A stretch of 64,000 nt of DNA from Halomonas sp. GFAJ-1 (GCA_002966495.1 CP016490.1:3348001-3412000), one strand, 5' to 3'. Shown: positions 52,144 through 61,790, counted from the stretch's first letter. Numbers and translations are program-made. Notes: generated from the letters alone by a model not told the origin.

Positions 52144-52770
52144 TTAATTAGCTGTTTGTTCAGAAACAGGCGCCAGCTTTAATATCAGCTGTAACCGGTC
52201 ACGCACCGTTAGCTTTTTGAAAATAGCGCTTAGATGCGCTTTCACCGTACGCTCAGTAATATCTAACTGACGCGCTACCTCTTTATTAGTTGCACCGCGA
52301 GCAACTGCCAGGGCTACGCCCCGCTCACGCTCAGTAAGCACGTTCAAACATTCACTGTACTGATCCTCTTCCCCGCCTAAGCGGTTTTGCAGTGCCTTAA
52401 ATGTTCCACCCATCACTTTTGCAAGCAGTTCTTGGCCCACCCAAACCCCTTGATTGGTCACGACAAGAGCCACTTGGTTAAGCACATCAGGCGCCGCAAA
52501 CGTATGCACATAACCTCTCGCACCAAGGTCAAGTGCTTGCAAGGCTTCTCGCTCACCAGGGGCATAGCTCATCACTACTGCGATGGCTCCCTTTGTCGTA
52601 ACTGCATTGATAAGAACATGCCAATCCTCAACCGTCGTTAGCAGCCAAACTACATCGTTGGGCTGAAGATGATCACTCAGCGTTTGAGGTGTCAAGATAG
52701 ATGCCTCGGGGAACGCTTTTATCCAACGGGCTTTTAGGCTGCCATCTGTTGTTATAAACCAATGCTTCAT
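52144..52770 (-). CDS. LuxR-type regulator with degenerate receiver
   Basis: A 208-aa DNA-binding protein. The C-terminal part is a LuxR/NarL helix-turn-helix (LTERERGVALAVARGATNKE, LDITERTVKAHLSAIFKKL). The N-terminal part keeps the outline of a receiver (ALQALDLGARGYVHT) but the phospho-Asp position falls in VVWLLTTVED and the conserved Lys is missing (GYVHTF), so it is probably not phosphorylated. Start at 52770 overlaps the lapC stop (TAATG) with GGGGGAG upstream; it is co-transcribed with the exporter and likely regulates lap expression. Confidence 0.88.
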   Translation of the reverse strand: MKHWFITTDGSLKARWIKAFPEASILTPQTLSDHLQPNDVVWLLTTVEDWHVLINAVTTKGAIAVVMSYAPGEREALQALDLGARGYVHTFAAPDVLNQVALVVTNQGVWVGQELLAKVMGGTFKALQNRLGGEEDQYSECLNVLTERERGVALAVARGATNKEVARQLDITERTVKAHLSAIFKKLTVRDRLQLILKLAPVSEQTAN

Positions 52771-54200
52771 TAACGCTCCCCCATGGAATCTCGCCATGCT
52801 CTTAAAACAGGCTTAAGCAGGAACTGCATCACCGTTCGCTTACCTGTCACAATGTCTACTTGTGCCGTCATGCCTGGAATAACCTGAAGCCGCTCGGCGA
52901 TGTTTTCATCTTCCGTGCTACGCACACGCACCAAGTAGAAGGTATTGCCATCATCATCAGTGATAGTGTCCGCACTAATGTGATCAAGCTCTGCCTGCAA
53001 TCCACCAAAAATGGCGTAATCGTAGGCAGTAAGCTTAATAGTCGCAGGCTGTCCAGGGTGCAGGAACGCAATATCTTGGGGGGCGATGCGCGCCTCTACC
53101 AGCAACTGCTCATCACTGGGCACAATTTCGACAACCTCTTGGCCGGGTTGGGCAACACCACCGATAGTGTTGATGTGAAGCCGCTGAACGACACCATCCA
53201 CGGGCGAACGAATTTCGGTAAGTCGCACACGATCCTGTAAACCCGTACCCGATTGCTGAAGCGCATTGAGATCACCTGAGACTTGTGCCAGGTCGTTGCG
53301 CCACTCGCTCCTTCTCTCTGCCCCTAGCTCTCGTAGCTGTGTTTGGGCTTCCTCTACAGCGGCCTCTAAGCGTGATACGGCTGCATCTGCTTGATTACGC
53401 TCGCCGGTCGCTCTGGAAACTTCACGCTGCAGGCGAAGCACCTCCACTTCTGAAACAGCACCTGAAGCAAGTAGCGGCCGAGTTAAGTTCAGCTCTTGGC
53501 CAGCCATATTGGCTTCGCGTTGTGCAGTATCTCTGCGTGCCTGTGCTTCTCTGAGCTCTTCACGGCGCTGACGAATGCGATCATTCAGCACTGTTTCCTG
53601 CTCTCTAAGCTCCTCTCGTCTGCTTTCGTAGACATCGCGCTCTTGCATAACAATACCAGGCACTTCTTGTCGTAACTCCTCGGAAGGCTCAAACGCTGTA
53701 TTAGTTGCTAACGCGCGTAAGCGCTCCGCCCGGGCTTCCAGCGCAAACCGCTGTGCTCGGTTTTCACGAAAGTCTGACACAAACCGAGTGGGGTCAATTT
53801 GCATAAGCACTTCGCCTGCACTGACCACCTGCCCCTCTCTTACCCTGATCTGCTCGACCACGCCACCATCAAACGACTGAATACGCTGTAACTGGCTAGC
53901 AGGTATCACGCGTCCAGAGCCACGGGTAACTTCATCAATTGGTGCAAAATATGCCCATGTTACTAATACAATAATCGTCAGCAACACCGTGTAGAGAAAC
54001 AGACGAGCGCGAATAGGCTCTTGCTGCATTCGTGCCCAGTCAGTATCACTCGCCCAGTCACGACTGAGGTGCGCAGAAGTAACACGCCGTGCGAACAGGC
54101 GATCCATAAAGGGGCGAAACGGTTTTTGACCTTTTTCCGAGAAACGCCCTATGGCTTCGAAGCCTTTTTGCTCTGAGGTTGAAGAGGGTTTCTTAGTCAT
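52770..54200 (-). CDS. lapC: LapC-type membrane fusion protein (HlyD family)
   Basis: Periplasmic adaptor of the type I secretion system for the adhesin. A 476-aa protein with a cytoplasmic N-terminus of about 60 residues, one transmembrane helix (about 67-87), a lipoyl half (FDGGVVEQIRVREGQVVSAG), a long coiled coil (about 140-300; many RxxELREAQ-type heptads), the second lipoyl half (RSPVDGVVQRLHINTIGGVA) and a C-terminal HlyD beta-barrel (LVEARIAPQDIAFLHPGQ). Start overlaps the lapB stop by one base. Confidence 0.93.
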   Translation of the reverse strand: MTKKPSSTSEQKGFEAIGRFSEKGQKPFRPFMDRLFARRVTSAHLSRDWASDTDWARMQQEPIRARLFLYTVLLTIIVLVTWAYFAPIDEVTRGSGRVIPASQLQRIQSFDGGVVEQIRVREGQVVSAGEVLMQIDPTRFVSDFRENRAQRFALEARAERLRALATNTAFEPSEELRQEVPGIVMQERDVYESRREELREQETVLNDRIRQRREELREAQARRDTAQREANMAGQELNLTRPLLASGAVSEVEVLRLQREVSRATGERNQADAAVSRLEAAVEEAQTQLRELGAERRSEWRNDLAQVSGDLNALQQSGTGLQDRVRLTEIRSPVDGVVQRLHINTIGGVAQPGQEVVEIVPSDEQLLVEARIAPQDIAFLHPGQPATIKLTAYDYAIFGGLQAELDHISADTITDDDGNTFYLVRVRSTEDENIAERLQVIPGMTAQVDIVTGKRTVMQFLLKPVLRAWRDSMGER

Positions 54201-56410
54201 TACGACGCCCTCCCAATCTGCCCTTTCCGCAATGCTTCAACTACCGTATCACGAGGGCCATCGGCCACGACCTTACCGGCATCCATAACAACGATACGAT
54301 CCACAAGGGAGAGTAACGAAGTGCGATGTGTCACCACCAGTATCGTTTTACCTGCGGCTACTTTGGTGAGATTGGCCTTAAACGCCTCTTCGCTGGCGTT
54401 ATCCATCGAGCTAGTAGGCTCATCCAATAATAGGATAGGAGGGTCTTGCACCATCGCCCTGGCAATGGCGACTGCCTGTTTCTGCCCACCAGAGAGAGCC
54501 TGTCCACGCTCGCCTACCTGAAGATCAATGCCATTAGGATGGCTATTCACCAATGACTCTAAGCCAGCGATTTCGATAGCTCTTAGTAGCGCCTCATCAT
54601 CTATGCGGTCACTTCCGCCGCCTGCCACAATGTTGTCGCGCAATGAGCCAGCGAAAAGACTTACATCTTGAGGTACATAACCAATGTGACGACGCAGCTG
54701 GAGAGGGTCTAACTGCCGAATATCGACGTTATCAATGAGCACCGCGCCCGATGTGGGTTGGTAAAAACCTAATAAAAGCTTATTGAGAGAAGACTTACCG
54801 CAACCAATACGGCCCAGCAAAGCAACTTTTTCGCCCGATTTTATAGAAATAGAAACATCTCGCAGCGCTTCGCGCTCTTCATCAGGGTAGCGTAACGTGA
54901 CCTTATCCAAACGGATGCTGCCCGAAACACTCGGCTTTTCCACATAGGCTTTGCCTTCGTGACGCTCAACCTGTTTACCCATCACGTTATTCAGCGACTC
55001 TAATGCTGTCGAAGACTGGTGATACTGCGCCAACAAAGCGGCGGCTTGACTAATAGGCGCCATCGCTCGAGACGAAAGCATATAAGCCGCAATTAACCCA
55101 CCTTGAGTCAGGTTGCCCTCAATGATCTGGTATACACCCACAATAATGACGCACACCGCTACGCTATGCTGGGCCCATTGAGCAACATTGGAGACTGATG
55201 TGCTCACCAGACGTAGTTGAGCAGAGGTTCTTGAAAGAAAAGCAGACGCTTTTTCCCAGTGCCGCTGAATCCGACTTTCCGCCCTTAATGCTTTTACATT
55301 TTCTAGCTGCGAGACCGACTCGACTAAAAGCGCGTTACGCTGTGCACTCACTTCCCAGGTGGTTTGTGAAAGCTCGTGAAGCTTGCCTTGCGCGGCCAGC
55401 GCATAAAGCAGCACAAATACGATACCCACCAGTACAGGTAGCACTAACCAAGGATTAATTAACGCAATAATGGCGGCAAAAAGCAGTACGAAGGGCAAAT
55501 CAACAATGCCTATGACCGTCGCAGATCCGATAAACGCACGTACTGACTCAAACGACTGAAGTGTTGCCGTAAAAGAGCCAGTAGACGCTGGACGCTCTTC
55601 CAAACGCATCCCTAGCACTTTGGCCATGATTGAAGAGGAGAGCTTTACATCAGCACGACTAGCCGCCAAATCAACAAAACTACTGCGCATTAAGCGCAGC
55701 GCCAAATCGAAACACAACACAATAAAAATGCCTAACGCGAGCACCCAGAGGGTCTCCGTCGCCTGATTAGGCACTACGCGATCATAGACATTGAGCACAA
55801 ACAGCGGCATCGCCAGTGCAAATAGGTTAATCGCGATTGAGCCAAGCACAATATCGCGATATAGCCGCCTATTTTCACGAATAACGCCCCAAAACCAGTG
55901 TTCATCCCGCCGTTTTTTAACGCCAGACTCCGAGGTGCTGTCAACGCGAAATTTAGGTCGTACGTAGATTGCCTCGCCACTGTAACCAGAATACAGCTCC
56001 TCCAAAGGCACTTCTATGTCGGCCTCTGAAAGCTCAGGGAAAATCACCCGAGCTTTTTGGTGCTTGAGGTCTAACCCTAAAAGCACGCAAGCGCGGCCAG
56101 GCTCCAACAGCAAAATCGCCGGAAAAAGAGCAGGATTGAGCGCTGACAAATTGCTTTTTACAATTCTGGCGGTTAACCCTGCCCGTGAAGCGGCTCGACC
56201 AAATACTGATGGAATAAGCTTGCCTTGCTCTAACGGCAAACCAGCCTTTAAAGCCTCAGATGACACTTCATGCTGATGATAGGAAGCAACCGTTTTCAAG
56301 CATTCCAACAGTTCATCGCTTGGCTCCTGCCCATTACTACGGGCAGCTTCAGACACTCTCAGCTGACTTTGCGCCACAGAAACCTCATTTTCCTTCCGAA
56401 ATATGAACAT
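54200..56410 (-). CDS. lapB: LapB-type type I secretion ABC transporter
   Basis: Inner-membrane exporter of 736 aa. An N-terminal C39-like domain (about 20-150) lacks the catalytic cysteine and probably holds substrate; six helices (about 165-430) and a C-terminal ATPase with Walker A GRIGCGKSS, signature LSGGQKQAVAIA and Walker B ILLLDEPTSSMD follow. The start is uncertain: the ATG at 56410 has no good ribosome-binding site, whereas a GTG at 56377 has GAGG five bases before it. Sits 31 bp after lapE. Confidence 0.94.
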   Translation of the reverse strand: MFIFRKENEVSVAQSQLRVSEAARSNGQEPSDELLECLKTVASYHQHEVSSEALKAGLPLEQGKLIPSVFGRAASRAGLTARIVKSNLSALNPALFPAILLLEPGRACVLLGLDLKHQKARVIFPELSEADIEVPLEELYSGYSGEAIYVRPKFRVDSTSESGVKKRRDEHWFWGVIRENRRLYRDIVLGSIAINLFALAMPLFVLNVYDRVVPNQATETLWVLALGIFIVLCFDLALRLMRSSFVDLAASRADVKLSSSIMAKVLGMRLEERPASTGSFTATLQSFESVRAFIGSATVIGIVDLPFVLLFAAIIALINPWLVLPVLVGIVFVLLYALAAQGKLHELSQTTWEVSAQRNALLVESVSQLENVKALRAESRIQRHWEKASAFLSRTSAQLRLVSTSVSNVAQWAQHSVAVCVIIVGVYQIIEGNLTQGGLIAAYMLSSRAMAPISQAAALLAQYHQSSTALESLNNVMGKQVERHEGKAYVEKPSVSGSIRLDKVTLRYPDEEREALRDVSISIKSGEKVALLGRIGCGKSSLNKLLLGFYQPTSGAVLIDNVDIRQLDPLQLRRHIGYVPQDVSLFAGSLRDNIVAGGGSDRIDDEALLRAIEIAGLESLVNSHPNGIDLQVGERGQALSGGQKQAVAIARAMVQDPPILLLDEPTSSMDNASEEAFKANLTKVAAGKTILVVTHRTSLLSLVDRIVVMDAGKVVADGPRDTVVEALRKGQIGRAS

Positions 56411-56441
56411 CCCGGATGACTAGATGCACATAGCTCACAAT

Positions 56442-58244
56442 TTAACCACGTGTAATAAACGCATCCGCATAGCCAAATCCTTGCAATTCAGACTGCAGTG
56501 ACTTGGCATCATCAAAGGATTCAAAAGGCCCTACTTGCACACGGAAGTTCCCTGCGGCAGCTAACACTCTAGCGCCATCGGTTAACTGATTACTTAACTG
56601 GTTACTAAGCGCCTCAGCGCGCTCAATAGCACTTAAAGACGCCACCTGAACATAAAGACCTTGGACTGGTTTTGGCGCTGACATGTGTGTAACAGCCGCT
56701 TCAACAGGAGCAGCCATCACCACATTTTCAGATTCTGAGTAAGCGCTTTGCGGCATATCGTTTTGCCGCGCAGAGATTCCACGTGTGAAATCATCTAGGG
56801 TAAAACCACGCGGCCCCTCTACACCGCAAGCCATGCGAATATTGTCAGCCATATCCTCATAGCCAAGCTCGCTAAGGCTTGGGATGTCATCTCGGGTGAC
56901 TTGCAGGGTATGCATGAGCTGACCCATCGCAGCAAGCGTACGCGCCTGGGCCAATGTCAGATCAAACTGCGCATTGGAATACGCGCGACTGGCTTCAAAG
57001 AACTCGTTTTCACTGTCCAGTACGTCTAGCAAGGTACGCTGACCAATATCAAACTGCTGTTGATACGCGCCACGGACGCGATCAATCGACTGGCGATGCT
57101 CATTTAAATAGCTAAGTTGCTCGCTCAAACGCTGAGTGTCGTTATAAGCAATTTGCGTCGTCTGCCTCACATTAGTGCAAGCGGTTTCACGCTGATTTTC
57201 AGCTTGTTCAATGCGTGTGCTTGCCGCATTAAAAGCTGCTTGGTCGGAACCACCACGATAGAGGTTCATGCTAGCGACTAACTGAATGCTATGCTCGTCC
57301 CGGCGACCTGCAATCGCATCATCCTGGTTATTGGTGCCTGTGCGCCCTTGAATATCCAACCGGGGCATGTATGCGGACCGAGCACCCTCTAACTCCGCCC
57401 GTTGCACGGCAATGTTCTCAATGGCCGCGTGGAATTCAGGGTTACCCTGAAACGCCATTTCTACCGCTTGGCTAACATCCTCTGGTAACTCATTTGCCAA
57501 TGAAGGAGCTGGCAGCATATTTTGCGCGGGTAGCGTGCCTACAATACGCTGAAAACGTGCCGTTACGTCATGGAGGTTGGACGCCTCGGTCATGAGATTC
57601 GATTCAGCAAGTGCTAGGCGGCCGCTGATTTGCTCTAAATCAACACCGCGCCCCGCTCCCGAAAGCGCCCTTTCCTCAATTTGGCTAAAAACACGCTGGT
57701 GCTCTCGGTAATTATCTTGTGCTAAACGGACCAGTTCGCGATGCCGAAGCACATCAACGTAGGCCCTAAAAGCCTCTAGCGTTATCTCTTCACTTGCACC
57801 AAGTAATTGAAAATATGCGATCAGCCTAGCACGGTCTAAACGCTCAACTTCACTGCGGGTAGCAAAACCATCGAACACCATTTGCGTAAGCGTTAATTCT
57901 GCGAAATCAGAGCTATAGCTGCCACGACCGTCATTTTGCTGATCTTGCCGACCCACTCCAGCACGTACATCAATTGACGGCAGGTAATTGCCCCTTGCAC
58001 CCCTTGCGTCACTACCCGTGGCACTAAAGTTAGCCCAGGCTGCATTTACTTCAGGGTTAGTAACAATGGTTTGCTGGATGGTGCTTGGCAAGTCAGTGGC
58101 ACCAGGTGCGTACAAACTCGCTGGAAGCGATTGTGCAAGCGCTGAAAGTGGTAAAAACGCCAGGGTAGTGACCGTTAACGGCCGAAAAGCGTGTTGTGAA
58201 AATAGTTTTTTCAATTTCAAAGTGACGTTGCTTTTCATGGTCAT
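56442..58244 (-). CDS. lapE: LapE-type TolC outer-membrane channel fused to a SPOR domain
   Basis: Outer-membrane exit duct of the adhesin exporter. It has a signal peptide (cleavage near ALA, about 36), TolC-family repeats (EITLEAFRAYVDVLRHRELV, SGAGRGVDLEQISGRLALAE, QRETACTNVRQTTQIAYND, FDIGQRTLLDVLDSENEF) and, after a linker, a C-terminal SPOR domain (about 525-600; LYVQVASLSAIERAEALSNQ, FRVQVGPFESFDDAKSLQ) that should bind denuded peptidoglycan. AAGGA precedes the ATG. First gene of the lapE-lapB-lapC-luxR operon. Confidence 0.92.
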   Translation of the reverse strand: MTMKSNVTLKLKKLFSQHAFRPLTVTTLAFLPLSALAQSLPASLYAPGATDLPSTIQQTIVTNPEVNAAWANFSATGSDARGARGNYLPSIDVRAGVGRQDQQNDGRGSYSSDFAELTLTQMVFDGFATRSEVERLDRARLIAYFQLLGASEEITLEAFRAYVDVLRHRELVRLAQDNYREHQRVFSQIEERALSGAGRGVDLEQISGRLALAESNLMTEASNLHDVTARFQRIVGTLPAQNMLPAPSLANELPEDVSQAVEMAFQGNPEFHAAIENIAVQRAELEGARSAYMPRLDIQGRTGTNNQDDAIAGRRDEHSIQLVASMNLYRGGSDQAAFNAASTRIEQAENQRETACTNVRQTTQIAYNDTQRLSEQLSYLNEHRQSIDRVRGAYQQQFDIGQRTLLDVLDSENEFFEASRAYSNAQFDLTLAQARTLAAMGQLMHTLQVTRDDIPSLSELGYEDMADNIRMACGVEGPRGFTLDDFTRGISARQNDMPQSAYSESENVVMAAPVEAAVTHMSAPKPVQGLYVQVASLSAIERAEALSNQLSNQLTDGARVLAAAGNFRVQVGPFESFDDAKSLQSELQGFGYADAFITRG

Positions 58245-58399
58245 AATTTCCTTGTGAACGTTTGAGGCTGCTCACAAACAAGCAGCCTGCACTTTTCAGC
58301 ACCTGTAGAACCACTTACTTGGCTTTTTCTCACAGCCAAAATAAAAGAACTAGTTTGCCAACCAAAAACATCTCATAAAGCAAACTTCGTTTTAGTGAG

Positions 58400-58424
58400 A
58401 CTAGCTTAATTTAATTACGCTAGC
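58400..58424. promoter_or_regulatory. A/T-rich inverted repeat upstream of lapE
   Basis: ACTAGC and GCTAGC arms (58400-58405 and 58419-58424) enclose an A/T centre with TTAATTTAATTA, about 155 bp before the lapE start, in a gap of 242 bp with no other gene. A binding site for a biofilm regulator is possible. No clear -35/-10 pair was identified. Confidence 0.3.
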
Positions 58425-58486
58425 ATTTCTATTCTCCCATCAAAGCAAAAGTCACAAAAACTTACAATAAAACTATTAAAAAAACA

Positions 58487-59377
58487 TTACCCCTTGGTGC
58501 TAGTTTGCCCATGCCCTGGCAGCTGCTGAATCGCCAATCCCGATAAAATTAATGCTAATCCCACAAGCGTAGAAGCCAGCAACGGTTCACCAGCCACGAG
58601 ATAGAGAAGCAACAATGAAACAGGCGGGGATAGAAAAATCAGATTAGACACCTTAGCTGTACGAGAGACTTTTTGAACCGCCATTTGCCAAAGTATGAAA
58701 GCGATGCCCATTTCAAATAGCCCCACGTACACACCTGCACCAATGGCTGGCCAACCAGGCCACTCAAAGCCAGGGCCCAAAAGCAATAACACCGTTAACA
58801 CAGGCAGCCCAACGCTAAAATTCTGCCATTGGCCAACCAGGGGTTGACGCTTGTCCTTGGTATTGAGCAGCCAATAGAGCGCCCAAAGCAGTGTCGATGA
58901 CAGCGCCAATACCACGCCTAATGGGTCTTCAAACGCAACGTCGATCACCTGCCCCCGTGTCGCAATTACCCATACGCCGGAATAGGCCACTAAACCCGCC
59001 AAAACGTCTAACCGCGTCAGCCGTTGACCCAGTAAGGGAACGGCTAAAAATGCCATGGCAAGCGCCCAGGTATAGTTCAGCGCCATCGCTTCTTGCCCAG
59101 GCAATCGGTCGTAAGCCCCGAAAAGAGCCAGGTAATACGCAACTGGATTCATCAACCCTGCCCAGGCGGCGGTCTTCCAGCCACTGCGTAAGGCCGATGC
59201 AAGGTTGCCTTGCTTAATCACTACCACGCCCATCAGTACCCATGACACCAGTGCGGCCAGCCACATAAGCTCCAGAGGACTCATCCAGACAAGGGCCACT
59301 TTGAAAGCAGTCGCAACCGTTGACCATAACGCAACGGCACCTAACCCATAAAAAATGGCCTGGCGATCCTGATTCAT
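58487..59377 (-). CDS. EamA-family (DMT) membrane transporter
   Basis: Ten-helix drug/metabolite transporter of 296 aa with two EamA repeats (about 10-140 and 155-285). Typical segments are ALWSTVATAFKVAL, LNYTWALAMAFLAVPLLGQ and ETGIAF-like EMGIAFILWQMAV. The substrate is unknown; relatives move amino acids or nucleotide precursors. It overlaps the SelW-like gene by four bases (ATGA), so the two are translated together. Confidence 0.9.
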   Translation of the reverse strand: MNQDRQAIFYGLGAVALWSTVATAFKVALVWMSPLELMWLAALVSWVLMGVVVIKQGNLASALRSGWKTAAWAGLMNPVAYYLALFGAYDRLPGQEAMALNYTWALAMAFLAVPLLGQRLTRLDVLAGLVAYSGVWVIATRGQVIDVAFEDPLGVVLALSSTLLWALYWLLNTKDKRQPLVGQWQNFSVGLPVLTVLLLLGPGFEWPGWPAIGAGVYVGLFEMGIAFILWQMAVQKVSRTAKVSNLIFLSPPVSLLLLYLVAGEPLLASTLVGLALILSGLAIQQLPGHGQTSTKG

Positions 59378-59643
59378 CGATCTACATGCCCAAGATTAAG
59401 GCTCGGCTCGATATGGTCTCTTACCTGTTGCTTTAGGGATTTAATGTCAGGGAAACCGCCATCACGCTGACGTTCCCACAGCAACGAGCCGTCACACCAT
59501 ATTTCAAATGTGCCACCATGGGAGGGTGAAAGCGCTACTTCAGATAAGCGCTCGCCGAAGGTGGATAGCAACTCCTGTGCGTACCAAGCACTGCGAAGCA
59601 ACCATTGGCACTGGGTACAATAACGAATATGAATTCGCGACAT
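59374..59643 (-). CDS. SelT/SelW/SelH-family (Rdx) protein, cysteine form
   Basis: An 89-aa thioredoxin-like protein opening IHIRYCTQCQWLLRSAWYAQ with the redox CTQC motif in place of the selenocysteine form, followed by LSPSHGGTFEIWCDGSLLWER and FPDIKSLKQQVRD. These are the family landmarks of SelW-like proteins. Role is unknown in bacteria; probably redox. GGAG lies eight bases before the ATG. Confidence 0.9.
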   Translation of the reverse strand: MSRIHIRYCTQCQWLLRSAWYAQELLSTFGERLSEVALSPSHGGTFEIWCDGSLLWERQRDGGFPDIKSLKQQVRDHIEPSLNLGHVDR

Positions 59644-59738
59644 ACTGAACTCCGTAAGCTGTTAAAGCGTGTATGTTATTAAGGTGTAATAGCCCGGCAT
59701 TTTGTCACCATCCATCAGCAACCGCCAAGGACCCCCTA

Positions 59739-61052
59739 ATGGCTGAACACAACGTATCTCAATCACGTTTATACGAGTGGCTGACAGGGGACGACGACAG
59801 CCGCATGTGTGATGACATCCCTGAAGAAGCCTGCAATGAACAGCCTCGTAACTTTTTCAAGCATCTCATCGCATCGCTAGGTAATAAGCTGGCCGACGAG
59901 CTATCCAGCGCTCGCTTGGTGTTACCGTGGTTAATGGGCATTATCGGTGCGCCAGTTTGGATGGTGGGCCTTTTAGTCCCTATTCGTGAAGCAGGCGCGC
60001 TGCTGCCGCAGTTATTTGTGGCGGGCTTTATTCGCTTACGACCACAACGTAAATGGGCGTGGGTAGTCGGCGCTGCTCTACAAGCCCTGGCCGCCTTTGC
60101 TTTAGCACTGCTTGCCTTAATGGGCAGCGGCTCTTTGGGGGGTATGTTGGTGCTGTGCGTGCTGGTATTGCTTGCACTGGCACGAGGACTATCATCCATT
60201 GCCACCAAGGATGTATTGGGCAAAACCATTGCCAAGCGGCGGCGTGGCACACTAATGGGCTGGAGTGGCAGCGTAGCAGGTGCTGCCACGCTGGTGGCTG
60301 GCGGGGTACTGATGTGGTTCGGAGACCGCCCCGGCAATGTGGCTCTGGCCATTTTGCTTAGCGTGGCAGGTTTGGGGTGGCTGCTTAACGCCTTTTGCGC
60401 AGCCCGTATAAAAGAAACCCCAGGCGCGGTCGAGGGTGGCGAAAATGCCTGGGACAGCATTAAGCTAGGCCTCTCGTTAATGAAATCAGACCCCACTTTT
60501 TTACACTTTAACCTCTCCCGCTCTTTGCTCCTATCAAGTGCTTTGGCTCTGCCCTACTTAGCCCTTCTCGGCCAACAACAGAGCGGCACTGAACTAGGGG
60601 GGCTGGGGCTGCTAGTAGTCGTCTCTGGCATCGCTGCAATAGTAGCAAGCCCTGTATGGGGCAAGCGGGCTGACCAGTCGAGCCGCCGTGTGATGCGCGA
60701 CGCTGCCATCGGCACAGTACTGTGCTGTCTGCTAGGGGCTAGTCTTGGCTGGCTTCCCGGGGAGTGGACCCAAAGCGTGTGGCCTTATGCGGTTATTTAC
60801 GCCTTGCTAGTCATTGTGCACCATGGCGTACGCTTAGGGCGTAAAACTTACCTCGTTGATATGGCGAGCCAGGATAACCGCGCGCTCTATGTTGCTCTTT
60901 CTAATACACTAACAGGCGTTTTAATGCTTATCGTCGGGGGTATCATTGGCGCCATTGCGCAGTGGCTAGGCAGCGCTATGTTACTGGTGATACTTGCCGT
61001 GACTGCTTTCTGCGCCATGCTCAGCGCCCAGCGTTTACCTGAAGTAGAATAG
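59739..61052 (+). CDS. MFS-type membrane transporter
   Basis: A 437-aa protein with a cytoplasmic N-terminus of about 50 residues and about 12 helices in two halves. Landmarks are an MFS-like loop (RRRGTLMGWSGSVAGAATLV), a long cytoplasmic loop near 200-245, and a second half starting LSRSLLLSSALALPYLALLG. The start at 59739 has AAGGA upstream; the frame to 59673 is less likely. Substrate unknown. It is divergent from the SelW-like gene, with 95 bp between. Confidence 0.85.
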   Translation: MAEHNVSQSRLYEWLTGDDDSRMCDDIPEEACNEQPRNFFKHLIASLGNKLADELSSARLVLPWLMGIIGAPVWMVGLLVPIREAGALLPQLFVAGFIRLRPQRKWAWVVGAALQALAAFALALLALMGSGSLGGMLVLCVLVLLALARGLSSIATKDVLGKTIAKRRRGTLMGWSGSVAGAATLVAGGVLMWFGDRPGNVALAILLSVAGLGWLLNAFCAARIKETPGAVEGGENAWDSIKLGLSLMKSDPTFLHFNLSRSLLLSSALALPYLALLGQQQSGTELGGLGLLVVVSGIAAIVASPVWGKRADQSSRRVMRDAAIGTVLCCLLGASLGWLPGEWTQSVWPYAVIYALLVIVHHGVRLGRKTYLVDMASQDNRALYVALSNTLTGVLMLIVGGIIGAIAQWLGSAMLLVILAVTAFCAMLSAQRLPEVE

Positions 61053-61343
61053 CGCTATCGGTACTCTTTTTAGCATTCGCTTACGTTAAGGTTTGTCAAT
61101 CGCCTTAACCCACCCGAATAGTTAACCTCAATAGTAGCAATAGTGGTTTGCAAAGCATGGCAACGCTCGCCATGATAGGGAGTAGATAGCGGTGGCTAGT
61201 TGGTTTTTTTTGCTATTTTTGCTTTGTTAGCGAACATAAAATGCAGCATAGTCCCGCATCAAGAGATTTCCACAAGGCAAGCCCCGCGTTGACTTACAAC
61301 GTCATGGCTACGAAAGAATGAGAGCGGCAACAGGAACCCATTG

Positions 61344-61781
61344 ATGAAACGATCTCCTTTAATTAGCCCTGAGCTACTCGAACGCATTGTTGACGCTTCA
61401 GAAGATGGTATTGTCGTTGCGGAGCAGGAAGGCGACGAAAATATACTCATCTATGTAAACAAGGGGTTTGAACGCTTAACCGGCTATAGTGCTGATGAAA
61501 TTCTTTACCGCGACTGCCGTTTCTTACAAAACGAAGACCGCGACCAAGATGCCTTAGCATCCATTAGGGACGCCCTGAAAGATGGTCACCCCTCGCGAGA
61601 AGTGCTGCGCAACTATCGTAAAGACGGCACCATGTTCTGGAATGAACTGTCGATCACACCAGTCTATGACGAAGCCGATAACTTGATGTACTACATTGGC
61701 GTACAAAAAGATGTTACTGAGCGTGTAGAAGCGCAGCTAGCGCTTGCCGCGCTGCAAAAGCAGCAGGAGCATGCCAAATAA
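61344..61781 (+). CDS. Short LOV-domain blue-light photoreceptor
   Basis: A 145-aa PAS/LOV protein without an effector domain, very like the short LOV proteins of Pseudomonas putida (for example PpSB1-LOV). The photoactive cysteine is in DCRFLQ (C58), and the FMN contacts are present: Arg in DRDQDALASIRD, Asn in NYRKDG and FWNELS, and Gln in GVQKDV. Short helices flank the core (SPELLERIVDASEDG and VEAQLALAALQKQQE), which in relatives mediate dimerisation. Start ATG at 61344; AGGA lies upstream. The signalling partner is unknown. Confidence 0.93.
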   Translation: MKRSPLISPELLERIVDASEDGIVVAEQEGDENILIYVNKGFERLTGYSADEILYRDCRFLQNEDRDQDALASIRDALKDGHPSREVLRNYRKDGTMFWNELSITPVYDEADNLMYYIGVQKDVTERVEAQLALAALQKQQEHAK

Positions 61782-61790
61782 TATTATTTG
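61775..61790. repeat. 16-bp perfect palindrome over the LOV stop codon
   Basis: CAAATAATATTATTTG is self-complementary and includes the TAA stop (61779-61781). It may be a protein-binding site or a short hairpin; no T-run follows. Confidence 0.5.

Noticed and set aside
59759..60496. Minus-strand frame of 245 aa over the MFS gene
   Set aside because: Proline/serine-rich composition typical of an antisense shadow; the plus-strand gene has clear helices and a ribosome-binding site.
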